From Cellulosimicrobium funkei (GTDB lineage: Bacteria > Actinomycetota > Actinomycetes > Actinomycetales > Cellulomonadaceae), in assembly GCF_001019615.1 (NCBI RefSeq), contig NZ_JNBQ01000001.1:248001-312000 (forward strand): a DNA stretch of 64,000 nt, given 5' to 3'. How positions within the stretch are numbered: position 1 is the first letter of the stretch; every line of letters starts with the position of its first letter. Made by a program: the position numbers and the translations under genes. Of this stretch, positions 8,959 through 17,806 are shown piece by piece. The notes under the pieces were generated by a model. That model was not told where the DNA came from. It made no database searches and worked only from the letters and a program-made list of their open reading frames with translations.

Positions 8959-11670
8959 GTGCCCACGTCCCCCCGCTCCCTCGACCGCGCCTCCGTGGCG
9001 GCCGTGCTCGCGCTGACGGTCGTGCTCGCCGTCCTGGCGGCCGTCGCCGTCACGGGTGGCCGCGCCGCCGCGGCGCAGGCCGAGACCGGTCGCCTCTCGC
9101 TCTTCAAGCGGATCGAGAACCTCGACACGGGATCCTCAGAGGGACGCCGCGAGCTGTGGACGATGCACGCGGTGAACGTCACCACGGGCGCGACGATCGA
9201 GGGCGACGGGCTCAACGGCGTGCAGTCGCTCGAGGTCCCGGCGGGGACCTACCGCATCTCCGAGTCGGGCGGCGTGTCCGGCTACCGGTTCCAGAACTGG
9301 AACTGCGGCGGGGCGGACATCCTCGACCCGACGCCCGAGGTCGTCGTGCCTCCCGGCGGTTCGGTGCAGTGCACGGTCGACAACGAGGCGGTCCGCCCGA
9401 GCCTGACGCTCGTCAAGGAGGTCGAGGGCGGCACGGCGTCGCCGGCCGACTGGACGCTGCGCGCGCAGGGGCCCGAGTCTGTGGCCGGGCCGTCCGGCAG
9501 CCCCGCGGTGACGGGCGTGCCGATGCGGGTCGGGCAGTACACGCTGTCGGAGGAGGGCGGCCCGGCCGGGTACCGGAGCGAGGGCTGGACGTGCGACGGC
9601 GCCCCGCTGTCGGGGGACGTCGTCACCCTCGACCTGGGGCGGTCGGTCACGTGCACGGTCCGCAACGTGTCGGGCGCGGGCGGTGGGGCGGAGCCGACGC
9701 TCACGCTCGTCAAGAAGGTCGTCGGCGGCCCGGCCGGCGCCGAGGACTGGACGCTCAGCGCGACCGGGCCGCAGGCGGTCTCGGGCGTGACCGGCGACCC
9801 GGAGGTGACGGCGGCAGGCGTCGCGCCCGGCGAGTACGCGCTCGGGGAGCAGGGACCCGTCGGCTACGCGGGTGCGTGGTCCTGCACGGGCGCCGCGGCG
9901 GGCGACGGAGCCGGCGGGAGCGTGACGATCGCCCCGGCCGAGCACGTCACGTGCACCGCGACCAACACGTGGCAGGGCGGGATCCTCACGCTCGTCAAGG
10001 AGATCGAGGGCACGACGACGGCCGTCCCCGCGGACTGGACCCTCACCGCGGCGGGCGAGGGCACCACCGTCTCGGGGTCGAGCGGCTCGCCGGACGTCAC
10101 CGGCGTGGACGTCCCGCCCGGTGACTACGCGCTCTCCGAGGCGGGCTGGACGGGGTTCGACCCGGGACCGTGGCAGTGCACAGGCGGCGCGCTCGACGGC
10201 TCGGTCGTCAGCGTCGAGCCCGGCGCGACGGTCGTGTGCACGGTGACGAACGCCGTCGTGCTGCCGCACCTCACGCTGGTCAAGGAGGTCCAGGGTGGGC
10301 CGACCGTGCCCGCCGACTGGTCGCTCGCGGCGACGGGGCCGCAGGCCGGGGGTGGGACGGCCACGATCACGGGCCCGTCCGGCGGGGTCGAGGTGTCCCA
10401 CGTGCACGTGGGCGCAGGTGAGCACACGCTCGCAGAGCTCACGACCCTGCCCGACCACGAGTCGGGGGAGTGGGTGTGCGAGGGGGCGACCGGCCAGGCG
10501 GGAGACGTCGTGACGATCGCGCCGGACGACGACGTGGTCTGCACGGTGACGAACACCTACGTCGGCTCGACGCTCACGCTCGTCAAGGACGTCGTGGGCG
10601 GGTCCGCCGACCCGGCCGCGTGGACCCTCACCGCGACCGACGCGGCCGGGGACGCGGTCGTCGAGGGCGCGAGCGGGACCCCCGCGACGACGCAGCGGCA
10701 CCTGTCCGCCGGCGACTACGAGCTCGCGGAGACGGGAGGGTTCGGCGGGTACGACAGCGAGGGGTGGTCATGCACGGGAGACGCGACGCTCACGGGCTCG
10801 ACGGTGTCGCTGCCCGCGGGCGGCGTCGCGACGTGCACGGTGACCAACGTCGCGCAGCTCCCGCACCTCACGCTCGTCAAGGAGCTCGACGACCGCGGGT
10901 TCACCGGCGAGGTCGACGCCACGGAGTGGACGCTCTCCGCCGAGGGCGCCGGGCTGTCGGCCTCGGGCCCGACCGCGAGCGCCGCCGTCTCGCACATGAG
11001 CGTCGAGCCCGGACGGTATGCCCTCGCGGAGAGCGGCGGACCCGAGGGGTGGACCTCGCTCGGCTGGAGCTGCGAGGGTGCGCGCGTGGCGGGGTCCACG
11101 GTGATCGTCCCCGCGGGCGCCGACGTCGTGTGCACGGTGACGAACCACTGGCTCGCCGGCACGCTGACGCTCCACAAGGAGGTCGTCGACGACGCGGCCC
11201 CGGCCGACGACTGGGAGCTCACCGCCGCAGGACCGACCCCGCTGTCGGGTCACGACGGCAGCCCCGACGTGACCACCGTCCCCGTCGCCGAGGGCGCTTA
11301 CGACCTCTCGGAGTCGGACAGCGAGTGGGACTACGAGCAGGTGGCGTGGGCCTGCGACGGCGGCGAGCTGGTCGACGACACGGTCCGGGTCGGGGACGGT
11401 GCCGACGTCACGTGCACCGTCACCAACACGGTCACCGCCCCGACGACGCCCACCGAGCCGGGCGAGACGTCGCCGCCCACGGACGGGCCGACGTCGGACG
11501 TGCCCGGGCCGGACGCGACCCCCACGTCCGGTGCGACCACCGGCGCGGAGGACCTCGCCACGACCGGCTCGGCCGTCACGGGGCTGCTCGCCACGGCGCT
11601 CGCGGCCCTCGTGCTGGGCGGTGTCCTGCTCGCGCTGCGACGGCGCCGCGCGCGTGACGACGCGGGCTGA
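8959..11670 (+). CDS. Wall-anchored protein with eight SpaA/CnaB-like repeats and LATTG sorting signal
   Basis: A 903-residue surface protein. A signal peptide (about 1-45) is followed by one divergent domain (FKRIENL) and seven repeats of about 95-110 residues, each opening with TLVKEV or a variant, then xDWTLxAxGP, GxYxLSExGG, WxCxG and ending CTVTN. The Lys, Glu and Asn positions are those of self-formed isopeptide bonds in SpaA/CnaB folds, and the two Cys per repeat could form a disulfide. A Thr/Pro linker leads to EDLATTG, a membrane helix and RRRR: a class E sortase signal. GTG 8959 has GCAGGAG upstream. It is likely a stalk or adhesin; the ligand is unknown. Confidence 0.85.
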   Translation: MPTSPRSLDRASVAAVLALTVVLAVLAAVAVTGGRAAAAQAETGRLSLFKRIENLDTGSSEGRRELWTMHAVNVTTGATIEGDGLNGVQSLEVPAGTYRISESGGVSGYRFQNWNCGGADILDPTPEVVVPPGGSVQCTVDNEAVRPSLTLVKEVEGGTASPADWTLRAQGPESVAGPSGSPAVTGVPMRVGQYTLSEEGGPAGYRSEGWTCDGAPLSGDVVTLDLGRSVTCTVRNVSGAGGGAEPTLTLVKKVVGGPAGAEDWTLSATGPQAVSGVTGDPEVTAAGVAPGEYALGEQGPVGYAGAWSCTGAAAGDGAGGSVTIAPAEHVTCTATNTWQGGILTLVKEIEGTTTAVPADWTLTAAGEGTTVSGSSGSPDVTGVDVPPGDYALSEAGWTGFDPGPWQCTGGALDGSVVSVEPGATVVCTVTNAVVLPHLTLVKEVQGGPTVPADWSLAATGPQAGGGTATITGPSGGVEVSHVHVGAGEHTLAELTTLPDHESGEWVCEGATGQAGDVVTIAPDDDVVCTVTNTYVGSTLTLVKDVVGGSADPAAWTLTATDAAGDAVVEGASGTPATTQRHLSAGDYELAETGGFGGYDSEGWSCTGDATLTGSTVSLPAGGVATCTVTNVAQLPHLTLVKELDDRGFTGEVDATEWTLSAEGAGLSASGPTASAAVSHMSVEPGRYALAESGGPEGWTSLGWSCEGARVAGSTVIVPAGADVVCTVTNHWLAGTLTLHKEVVDDAAPADDWELTAAGPTPLSGHDGSPDVTTVPVAEGAYDLSESDSEWDYEQVAWACDGGELVDDTVRVGDGADVTCTVTNTVTAPTTPTEPGETSPPTDGPTSDVPGPDATPTSGATTGAEDLATTGSAVTGLLATALAALVLGGVLLALRRRRARDDAG

Positions 11671-11745
11671 CGCGGGCTGACTGCACCGAGGCCTGCGTGC
11701 CGCGGTCGCCGCGCGCGACCGCGCCGTGCGGGCTACGGTCCTGAG

Positions 11746-12387
11746 GTGGCCGACGAAGAAGCGGACAGCGAGGGCGGCCGGTCGTGGCGCGAGACCGTGA
11801 CCGTGGTGCTGCTCGCGGTGACGGCCGTCCTCACGGCGTGGAGCGGGTTCGAGGCGAGCAAGTGGGGCGGCGAGATGTCGATCGCCTTCTCGCGCGCGTC
11901 GACCCAGCGCATCGAGGCGTCCACGGAGCGCGCGCACGCCGACACCGCCCGGTCGATCGACCTCCAGGTGTTCAGCCTGTGGCTCGAGGCGTACGCGACC
12001 GGGGACACGGAGCTGGAGGAGTTCACGCGCGCGCGCTTCACGCCCCACTTCCAGCCCGCGTTCGACGAGTGGCTCGCCTCGCGCCCTCTCCGGAACCCCG
12101 ACGCCGCCCCGAGCCCGTTCGCGCTCGACGCCTACGTCCCGCCGGGTGCGGTCGAGGCGGTCGAGGCCGACGAGCGGGCCGACGCCCTCTTCGCGCAGGC
12201 GCTCGTCAACAACCAGCGGGGCGACAACTACACGCTGACCACCGTGCTCTTCGCGCTCGTGCTGTTCTTCGGCGCCTTCGCCGGTCGGTTCCGCTCGGAG
12301 CGCGCCTCCTGGGCCATGGTCGGCCTCGCGTGCGTGGTCCTCGTGGTCGGCATCGTCTTCCTGGCGACCTTTCCCAAGATCATCTGA
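11746..12387 (+). CDS. Hypothetical membrane protein
   Basis: A 213-residue protein with an N-terminal membrane helix (about 17-33, VTVVLLAVTAVLTAWSGFEA), a central helical extracytoplasmic or cytosolic domain rich in Glu, Arg and Ala (SRASTQRIEASTERAHAD), and two C-terminal helices (about 163-180 and 187-209). The layout recalls small bacterial membrane proteins such as DUF4337 members, but the similarity is only architectural. It begins at GTG 11746. It lies alone between the surface protein and a GNAT gene; function unknown. Confidence 0.65.
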   Translation: MADEEADSEGGRSWRETVTVVLLAVTAVLTAWSGFEASKWGGEMSIAFSRASTQRIEASTERAHADTARSIDLQVFSLWLEAYATGDTELEEFTRARFTPHFQPAFDEWLASRPLRNPDAAPSPFALDAYVPPGAVEAVEADERADALFAQALVNNQRGDNYTLTTVLFALVLFFGAFAGRFRSERASWAMVGLACVVLVVGIVFLATFPKII

Positions 12388-12430
12388 CGCCGCGGTCCCC
12401 AGGCACCGGAGGGCCTCGTAGCCTGGGGCG

Positions 12431-12985
12431 ATGCAGACCTTGACGACAGCGCGGCTCACCCTCCGCCCGTGGCAGCCCGACGACGCCGACGCCGTCCTCG
12501 ACATCTACTCGCGCTGGGACGTCATGCGGTTCATCGGCGTGACGCCGCGCGTCCTGGAGCACCGGGACGAGGCGCTGGAGCGGGTCGAGCGCTGGGTCGC
12601 CGCCGACGACGGCACGCACGGGGTGTGGGCCGTCGTCCCGCGCGAGGGGGAGGGCGCGGGCCTGCCCGACGCCGCGCCCGTGGGGACCATCCTGCTCAAG
12701 CTCATCCCGGCGTCGGGCACGGGCGACCCGTTGCAGCCCTCGGACGACACGGAGATCGGGTGGCACTTCCACCCCGACGTGTGGGGCCGCGGGTACGCGA
12801 CCGAGGCGGCCTCCGCGGTGCTCGCGCACGCGTTCGAGCGCGGGCTCGACCGCGTCGTCGCCGTGACGCACGTCGACAACGCCGCCTCCCAGGCGGTGTG
12901 CCGCCGGATCGGCATGACCCACCGCGGCACCACCGACGCGTACTACGACACCACGTGCGAGCTGTTCGAGGTGACCGCGCCCTGA
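12431..12985 (+). CDS. GNAT acetyltransferase, RimJ/RimL type
   Basis: A 184-residue N-acetyltransferase. The opening TLTTARLTLRPWQPDDADAV is the standard start of the RimJ/RimL branch. The acetyl-CoA loop is GWHFHPDVWGRGYATEAASA, and the tail VTHVDNAASQAVCRRIGM is the conserved asparagine helix. It probably acetylates an amino group of a protein N-terminus or a small molecule; substrate not visible. It converges on the TetR gene, and their stop codons form the two arms of one terminator hairpin. Confidence 0.85.
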   Translation: MQTLTTARLTLRPWQPDDADAVLDIYSRWDVMRFIGVTPRVLEHRDEALERVERWVAADDGTHGVWAVVPREGEGAGLPDAAPVGTILLKLIPASGTGDPLQPSDDTEIGWHFHPDVWGRGYATEAASAVLAHAFERGLDRVVAVTHVDNAASQAVCRRIGMTHRGTTDAYYDTTCELFEVTAP

Positions 12986-13005
12986 CGGGAGCGCGCCGTC
13001 AGGGC
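12979..13005. terminator. Bidirectional terminator formed across two stop codons
   Basis: GCCCTGACGG (12979-12988) pairs perfectly with CCGTCAGGGC (12996-13005) around a 7-base loop. The plus-strand TGA of the GNAT gene lies in the left arm and the minus-strand TGA of the TetR gene in the right arm, so a single 27-base hairpin serves both convergent genes. Confidence 0.7.
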
Positions 13006-13577
13006 ACCCGCGTGAGACGCCGGACCGCGCCGAGGACGTCGACGTCGTCGTGCGGCTGGGTGTCGAGCGCGCGGTGGATGGTCATGCCCTCGATGAACGC
13101 GTCGAGCACGCGGCACGTCGCGGGGTCGAAGTGGCGCCCGAGGGCGTCGCGGCTGCGGCGCATCCAGTCGTTCGTGAGCGTCCGGTACGCGGGGTCGCGC
13201 GCCGCGAGCGTGTAGAGCTCGTGCGACAGGACGAGGTCGCGCTGGGTCGCGAACACGTCGTGCGTGATGAGCGTCGTGACCGCCTGCACGGCCTCCTCGG
13301 GCGTGCGCGCGTCGCTCATGCGGCGCTCGAACTGGGCGGCGGCGTCGCGCGTGAACCGGCCGAACGCCTCGCGCAGGAGCTCGTCCATCCCGGCGAAGTG
13401 GTACGTCATCGACCCGAGCGGGACGTCCGCCGCGGCCGCGACGCGCCGGTGCGACGTGCCCGCCACGCCGTGCTCGGCGACGACGTCGAGGCACGCGTCG
13501 ATGATGCGGTCGCGCCGCTCCGGGTCGTGGCGGCGGGCGCGGGGCGTCGGCCCGGTCGGGTCCGCGGGGGCGCTCAT
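12999..13577 (-). CDS. TetR-family transcriptional regulator
   Basis: A 192-residue regulator. Residues about 20-65 form the TetR helix-turn-helix: RRDRIIDACLDVVAEHGVAG, TSHRRVAAAADVPLGSMTYHF. The rest is an all-helical ligand domain. It is the last of three same-strand genes (MFS, O-acetyltransferase, TetR); only two bases separate it from the acetyltransferase gene. A perfect palindrome upstream of the MFS gene is a likely operator, so the protein probably represses its own operon and is released by the exporter's substrate. Confidence 0.85.
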   Translation of the reverse strand: MSAPADPTGPTPRARRHDPERRDRIIDACLDVVAEHGVAGTSHRRVAAAADVPLGSMTYHFAGMDELLREAFGRFTRDAAAQFERRMSDARTPEEAVQAVTTLITHDVFATQRDLVLSHELYTLAARDPAYRTLTNDWMRRSRDALGRHFDPATCRVLDAFIEGMTIHRALDTQPHDDVDVLGAVRRLTRVP

Positions 13578-13579
13578 GG

Positions 13580-14173
13580 TCAGATGTTCTCGCGGATCAC
13601 CCGGGCCGGGTTGCCCACCGCCACCACGTTCGCGGGCAGGTCGCGCGTCACGACGGAGCCCGCGCCCACCACGGTGTTGTCGCCGATCGTCACGCCCGGG
13701 CACACGATGACGCCGCCGCCGAGCCACACGTTGTCGCCGAGCGTGATGGGCTCCGCCGCCTCGAGCTTGTCGCGCCGGGGCTGCGGGTCGACGGGGTGGG
13801 TCGGGGTGAGGAGCTGGACGTTCGGCCCGATGAGGCAGTCGTCGCCGACGGTGATCGCCGCGACGTCGAGCGCGGTGAGCCCGGAGTTGACGAACGTCCG
13901 GTCGCCGAGGTGCACGTTGCTGCCGAAGTCCACCGCGAGGGGCGGCTTGACCCACGACCCCTCGCCGAGCGACCCGAGCAGGTCGGCGAGGATCTCGCGG
14001 GCGCGCGTGTCGTCGCCGTCGCCGTCGAGGACGGCGCGGTGGAACGCGTCGACGAGGCGCAGGCCGCGCTGGACGCCGCGCGCGATCTCCGGGTCGTCGG
14101 CGACGTACAGGTCGCCCGCGGCCATGCGCTCGTAGCTCGTGCGGTCGTCGCCGGCGAAGTAGTCGGTGGTCAT
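13580..14173 (-). CDS. Maltose/galactoside O-acetyltransferase family protein
   Basis: A 197-residue left-handed beta-helix acetyltransferase of the Maa/LacA/NodL group. The N-terminal MTTDYFAGDDRTSYERMAAGDLYVADDPEI is the Mac domain; hexapeptide turns follow, with catalytic His in LTPTHPVDP, then GDNVWLGGGVIVCPGVTIGD and VVGAGSVVTRDLPANVVAVG. It moves an acetyl group from acetyl-CoA onto a sugar or other hydroxyl. Its start overlaps the MFS stop (ATGA), so it may modify a compound that the exporter then removes. Confidence 0.9.
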   Translation of the reverse strand: MTTDYFAGDDRTSYERMAAGDLYVADDPEIARGVQRGLRLVDAFHRAVLDGDGDDTRAREILADLLGSLGEGSWVKPPLAVDFGSNVHLGDRTFVNSGLTALDVAAITVGDDCLIGPNVQLLTPTHPVDPQPRRDKLEAAEPITLGDNVWLGGGVIVCPGVTIGDNTVVGAGSVVTRDLPANVVAVGNPARVIRENI

Positions 14174-15504
14174 GCGGTGGTGGCCTCCTCGGGCGCGGGG
14201 GTCGTGCGACGGTCGGGGTCATCATGCCGGTCGGCGGCGTCCGGCCGACCCGGGGGCCGGCGCGGGGCGAGGACGCCGGCCAGGAGCACGACGACGAGGC
14301 CCGCGAGCGGCAGGACGAGCAGCCCGGTGCGCAGGCTCGTGGCGTCGGCGACTAGCCCGACGATCGGCGGGGACAGGAGGAACCCGAGCCGCATGAGCCA
14401 CGAGACGAGCGTGAGTCCGGTCCCCGCGCGCAGTCCCGGGAGCTCGTCGGCCTGCTGCATCGCGGCCGGGACGAGGGTCGCGACGCCGAACCCGGCCGCG
14501 GCGAACCCGGCGATCGTGCCCGGGACGGACGGGAACGCGAGCGCGAGCCCGGTACCGAGCAGCACGAGCGCGCCGCCGGTCCGGGCGACGGCGCGCTGCC
14601 CGAACCGGTCGACGAGGCGGTCGCCCACGAGGCGCCCGACGAACTGCGCGCCGACGAGCGCGACGAACCCCGCCGCGGCGGTCGTCGCCGGGGCACCGAG
14701 CGAGCCGGAGAGGTAGACCGCCGCCCACGTGCTGCCCGCGTCCTCGACGAGGGTCCCCGCGACGGCCACCAGGACGAGCGCGGCGAGGACGGCGGCCGTG
14801 CGGGCGCGGGAGGTGCGCGCCAGCGCTGCGGCGCCGGCCCCCGAGAGGGCTGTGCCGGCGGGGGCGCCGGGCGAGGCGCTCGCGTCGGCCTCCGTCGCGG
14901 CGCCGTCGGACGCCTCGCCGTCGAGCCCCGGGAGGCACCAGCGCAGCGCGAGGAGCGCGACGACCGCGAACAGGCTGCCCGTGATCGCGAGGTGCACGCC
15001 GAGCGGGAGGTTGAGGGCGATCGCGGCGGCGGCCATGCCGCCGCCGACCACGGCGCCGACCGACCACAGCGCATGGAAGCCGTTGATGATCGAGCGGCCG
15101 TAGCGGCGCTGCACGCGCAGGCCGTGGGCGTTCTGCGCGACGTCGGTGAACGCGTCCATCGCTCCCGCCGCGAACAGCGCGACGACGAGCAGCGGCAGGG
15201 CGGGCGCGAGGCCCGCGAGCAGCAGCCCGGTCGCCGTGAGCACGGTGCCGGCGACCGCGACGCGCGCCGACCCGAACCGGCGCACGAGCGCCGCCGCGGC
15301 GAGCCCCGCCGTGATGGCCCCTGCCGGGAACGCGGCGACGGCGAGCCCGTACGTGGCGTTGCCCAGGTCGAGCCCGGCCTTGATCTCGGGGTAACGCGGC
15401 ACGAGGTTCGCGAACAGCGCGCCGTTCGTGAGGAACAGCGCGGCGACGGCGACCCGCGCCCGCCGGACGTCCGGCGCCGGGCGCGCGAGGGTGGGAGACG
15501 GCAT
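14170..15504 (-). CDS. MFS transporter
   Basis: A 444-residue major facilitator with 12 hydrophobic segments. It begins ALFLTNGALFANLVPRYPEIKAGLDLG, typical of the YbjJ/MocC-like branch, with motif A remnants such as RFGSARVAVAG and GDRLVDRFGQRAVARTG at the start of the two halves. A cytoplasmic Ala/Ser-rich loop (about 205-245) joins them. Substrate unknown; the linked O-acetyltransferase and TetR suggest export of an acetylated sugar or toxic compound. ATG 15504 is 18 bases from a perfect palindrome that probably carries the promoter and operator. Confidence 0.85.
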   Translation of the reverse strand: MPSPTLARPAPDVRRARVAVAALFLTNGALFANLVPRYPEIKAGLDLGNATYGLAVAAFPAGAITAGLAAAALVRRFGSARVAVAGTVLTATGLLLAGLAPALPLLVVALFAAGAMDAFTDVAQNAHGLRVQRRYGRSIINGFHALWSVGAVVGGGMAAAAIALNLPLGVHLAITGSLFAVVALLALRWCLPGLDGEASDGAATEADASASPGAPAGTALSGAGAAALARTSRARTAAVLAALVLVAVAGTLVEDAGSTWAAVYLSGSLGAPATTAAAGFVALVGAQFVGRLVGDRLVDRFGQRAVARTGGALVLLGTGLALAFPSVPGTIAGFAAAGFGVATLVPAAMQQADELPGLRAGTGLTLVSWLMRLGFLLSPPIVGLVADATSLRTGLLVLPLAGLVVVLLAGVLAPRRPPGRPDAADRHDDPDRRTTPAPEEATTA

Positions 15505-15521
15505 GCGGACGATCGTACACA

Positions 15522-15545
15522 CCGTATGTACGAACGTACATACGG
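15522..15545. promoter_or_regulatory. Perfect palindromic operator upstream of MFS operon
   Basis: CCGTATGTAC, four bases (GAAC), GTACATACGG: ten-base arms pair without mismatch. It lies 18 bases before the ATG of the MFS gene and just after the stop of the hydrolase gene, so it cannot be coding. Size and symmetry fit a TetR dimer site; the TetR gene at the operon end is the natural candidate. Confidence 0.75.
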
Positions 15546-15551
15546 CCCGGG

Positions 15552-16373
15552 TCAGTGTCGGTCCACCTCGCGGACGAAGCGCACCAGCACGTCGGCCATC
15601 GCCGCCGGATCCCACGAGTGGAAGGCGCCTTCGACCTCGTGGACCTCGCCGTGCGGGACCGCCGCGACGACCTTCCGCGCGGAGACGGGCATCTCGGGGA
15701 ACGTGGCCGTCCCGTAGGTCGCGAGCACCGGCACGTCCACGGTCGCGAGCGTGCCGTCCTCGAGCGCCGTCGTCGCCCAGACGAGGGACTCGCCGTCGGC
15801 GCGCTGGCTGCGGGAGCCGCGCGCGAGCTGCTCGAAGTCGGGGGAGCGGCGCATCCCGTCGAGCCACTCGGGCGGCATGTCCTTCATGTACTGCTCGGTC
15901 GCGCCGACGTAGTCCTCGGCGTCGAGCCGGCGCTCGAACTCGTCGATCCACTCCTTCGTCGCGGCCGCGTCGTCGCCGAGCGGCGCCTCCCACAGCACGA
16001 GGCCGGTGACGGGCAGCCCCGCGTGCGCGGCGGCGAGGGCGATCGTGCAGCCTGACGAGTGCCCGCACAGCACGGCACCTCGGCCCGACCCGCCGTCCGC
16101 CACGGCGATCGCCGCCGCGACGGCGGCCAGCTCGCGCTCGAGGTCCAGCGCGCCGTCGGCCGGGCTCTCGCCGCGCCCGAGGCGGTCGTGGACGACCGTC
16201 GTCACGCCCTGCGCGGAGACGCGCTCGGCCGTCTCGGTGGTGATCGGGTCGATCGCACGGAACGGGCCCGCGCCGGCGACGAACACGAGGCCGGGGCCCT
16301 CGCCGCGGAGGTCGTAGGTGACGGTGTCTCCTCGGGCGGTGAGGACGTGGCTCGTCGTGACGCGGTCGGTCAT
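15552..16373 (-). CDS. Alpha/beta hydrolase
   Basis: A 273-residue alpha/beta-hydrolase-fold protein. It shows the oxyanion region FVAGAGPFRAI, VVHDRLGRGES before the nucleophile elbow GHSSGC (Ser), an acidic residue near VPVLATYGTATFPEMP and the catalytic His in EGAFHSWDP. No signal peptide, so cytosolic. The reaction is unknown; relatives include esterases and haloperoxidase-like enzymes. It precedes the MFS operon on the same strand with a 48-base gap that contains the palindrome, so it is probably transcribed separately. The ATG at 16373 is preceded by GGGAG. Confidence 0.8.
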   Translation of the reverse strand: MTDRVTTSHVLTARGDTVTYDLRGEGPGLVFVAGAGPFRAIDPITTETAERVSAQGVTTVVHDRLGRGESPADGALDLERELAAVAAAIAVADGGSGRGAVLCGHSSGCTIALAAAHAGLPVTGLVLWEAPLGDDAAATKEWIDEFERRLDAEDYVGATEQYMKDMPPEWLDGMRRSPDFEQLARGSRSQRADGESLVWATTALEDGTLATVDVPVLATYGTATFPEMPVSARKVVAAVPHGEVHEVEGAFHSWDPAAMADVLVRFVREVDRH

Positions 16374-16513
16374 GGCTGCTCCCTCGGCTCGGTGCGGCGG
16401 CCGCCGTCGGGCCGCCACCGAGGACGACCGGCGCCGAGCGCGGGACTCATCGACGCGGGCTCTCCATGCTGTTCGGCGGGGCGGCGCGGCGGGCAGCACC
16501 TAGGCTGGCGGGC

Positions 16514-17791
16514 ATGGACACCGAGGAGCGCCTGGCCGTCTTCATCGACTACGAGAACCTCGCGCTCGGGGCGCGCGAGCACCTGGGCGGCATGACGTTC
16601 GACTTCGGCCCGATCGCCGACGCGCTCGCCGTGCGCGGGCGCGTCGTCGTGCGGCGCGCGTACGCGGACTGGTCGTACTTCGACGAGGACCGGCGCTCGC
16701 TCACGCGGCACCAGGTCGAGCTCATCGAGATGCCCCAGCGCATGGGGGCGTCGCGCAAGAACGCGGCCGACATCAAGATGGTCGTCGACGCGATCGAGAT
16801 GGCGTTCGAGCGCGACTACATCTCGACGTTCGTCATGTGCACGGGGGACAGCGACTTCTCCCCGCTCGTCCACAAGCTGCGCGAGCTCAACAAGCGCGTC
16901 ATCGGCGTGGGCGTCGAGAAGTCGACGTCGCGGCTCCTGCCGCCCGCGTGCGACGAGTTCCTCTTCTACGACCGGCTCGAGGGCGTCGACGTCCCGGACG
17001 AGCCGGAGCCTCGCTCGGTCCGGGGCTCGCGCGCGTCCGGCGCGACGGCGTCGGGCGGTGCCAAGGCCAAGCGTTCCGGTGGACGCACGTCCGGGCGGCG
17101 CAAGGCGACCGAGATCGCCGAGCCGGAGGTCGAGACGCCGGCCGCGGCGGCGCTCGCGGAGCTGGGCGAGGCCGTCGGGCGCTCCTCCCGCCGCGGCGAG
17201 CCCGTCGTGACGGAGAACGCCGAGGTCGACGGCGAGACGACTCCCGTCGAGCAGCCCGCCGCCGAGCCCGCGCTCGCCGCGTCCGCCCCCGAGGCCGACG
17301 ACGACGCGCCGTCGGGCGAGGACGTCCCGATGGAGGTGCGCGTCGCCCAGACGCTCGCCGACCTCGAGGCGTCCACGAGCGGACCCGTGACCGCGTCCGT
17401 GCTCAAGCGCACGCTCCTGCGCAAGGACCCGACGTTCAGCGAGGCGGACTACGGGTTCCGCAACTTCGGCGAGTTCCTGCGGTTCCTGGCTGACCGGAGC
17501 TTCGTGGAGCTCGCGCCGGGACCCGCGACGGGCGACCCCGAGGTGTCGCTGCCCGCGCAGGGCGACACGGACCAGGCGTTCGCGCTCGTGCGCGACGTGG
17601 TCCGCGAGGAGGGCGGCTCGACGGTCCTGTCCGGGCTGAAGAACGCGATCCGCAAGAAGCGCCCCGACTTCAGCGAGAAGGCCCTCGGGTACCGCGGCTT
17701 CCTGCAGTTCTGCAAGGCGGCCCAGGCCGCGGGCGCCGTCGACCTCGCCTGGGACGACGACGCCGACGACTACCGCGTGTCGGTCGCCTGA
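16514..17791 (+). CDS. NYN-domain putative RNase with two OST-HTH/LOTUS domains
   Basis: A 425-residue protein. Residues about 1-150 are a NYN/LabA (PIN-like) nuclease domain: acidic FIDYENLAL, then KNAADIKMVVDAIEMAF and MCTGDSDFSPLVHKLRE supply the metal-binding Asp residues. A low-complexity linker (about 165-275) follows. The C-terminus has two OST-HTH/LOTUS modules, about 276-345 (FSEADYGFRNFGEFLRFL) and 355-420 (FSEKALGYRGFLQFCKAA). LOTUS domains bind RNA, so this is inferred to be a targeted ribonuclease or RNA-silencing factor. It stands alone with a strong terminator after it. Confidence 0.85.
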   Translation: MDTEERLAVFIDYENLALGAREHLGGMTFDFGPIADALAVRGRVVVRRAYADWSYFDEDRRSLTRHQVELIEMPQRMGASRKNAADIKMVVDAIEMAFERDYISTFVMCTGDSDFSPLVHKLRELNKRVIGVGVEKSTSRLLPPACDEFLFYDRLEGVDVPDEPEPRSVRGSRASGATASGGAKAKRSGGRTSGRRKATEIAEPEVETPAAAALAELGEAVGRSSRRGEPVVTENAEVDGETTPVEQPAAEPALAASAPEADDDAPSGEDVPMEVRVAQTLADLEASTSGPVTASVLKRTLLRKDPTFSEADYGFRNFGEFLRFLADRSFVELAPGPATGDPEVSLPAQGDTDQAFALVRDVVREEGGSTVLSGLKNAIRKKRPDFSEKALGYRGFLQFCKAAQAAGAVDLAWDDDADDYRVSVA

Positions 17792-17806
17792 GGCCGCGCG
17801 CGACGA

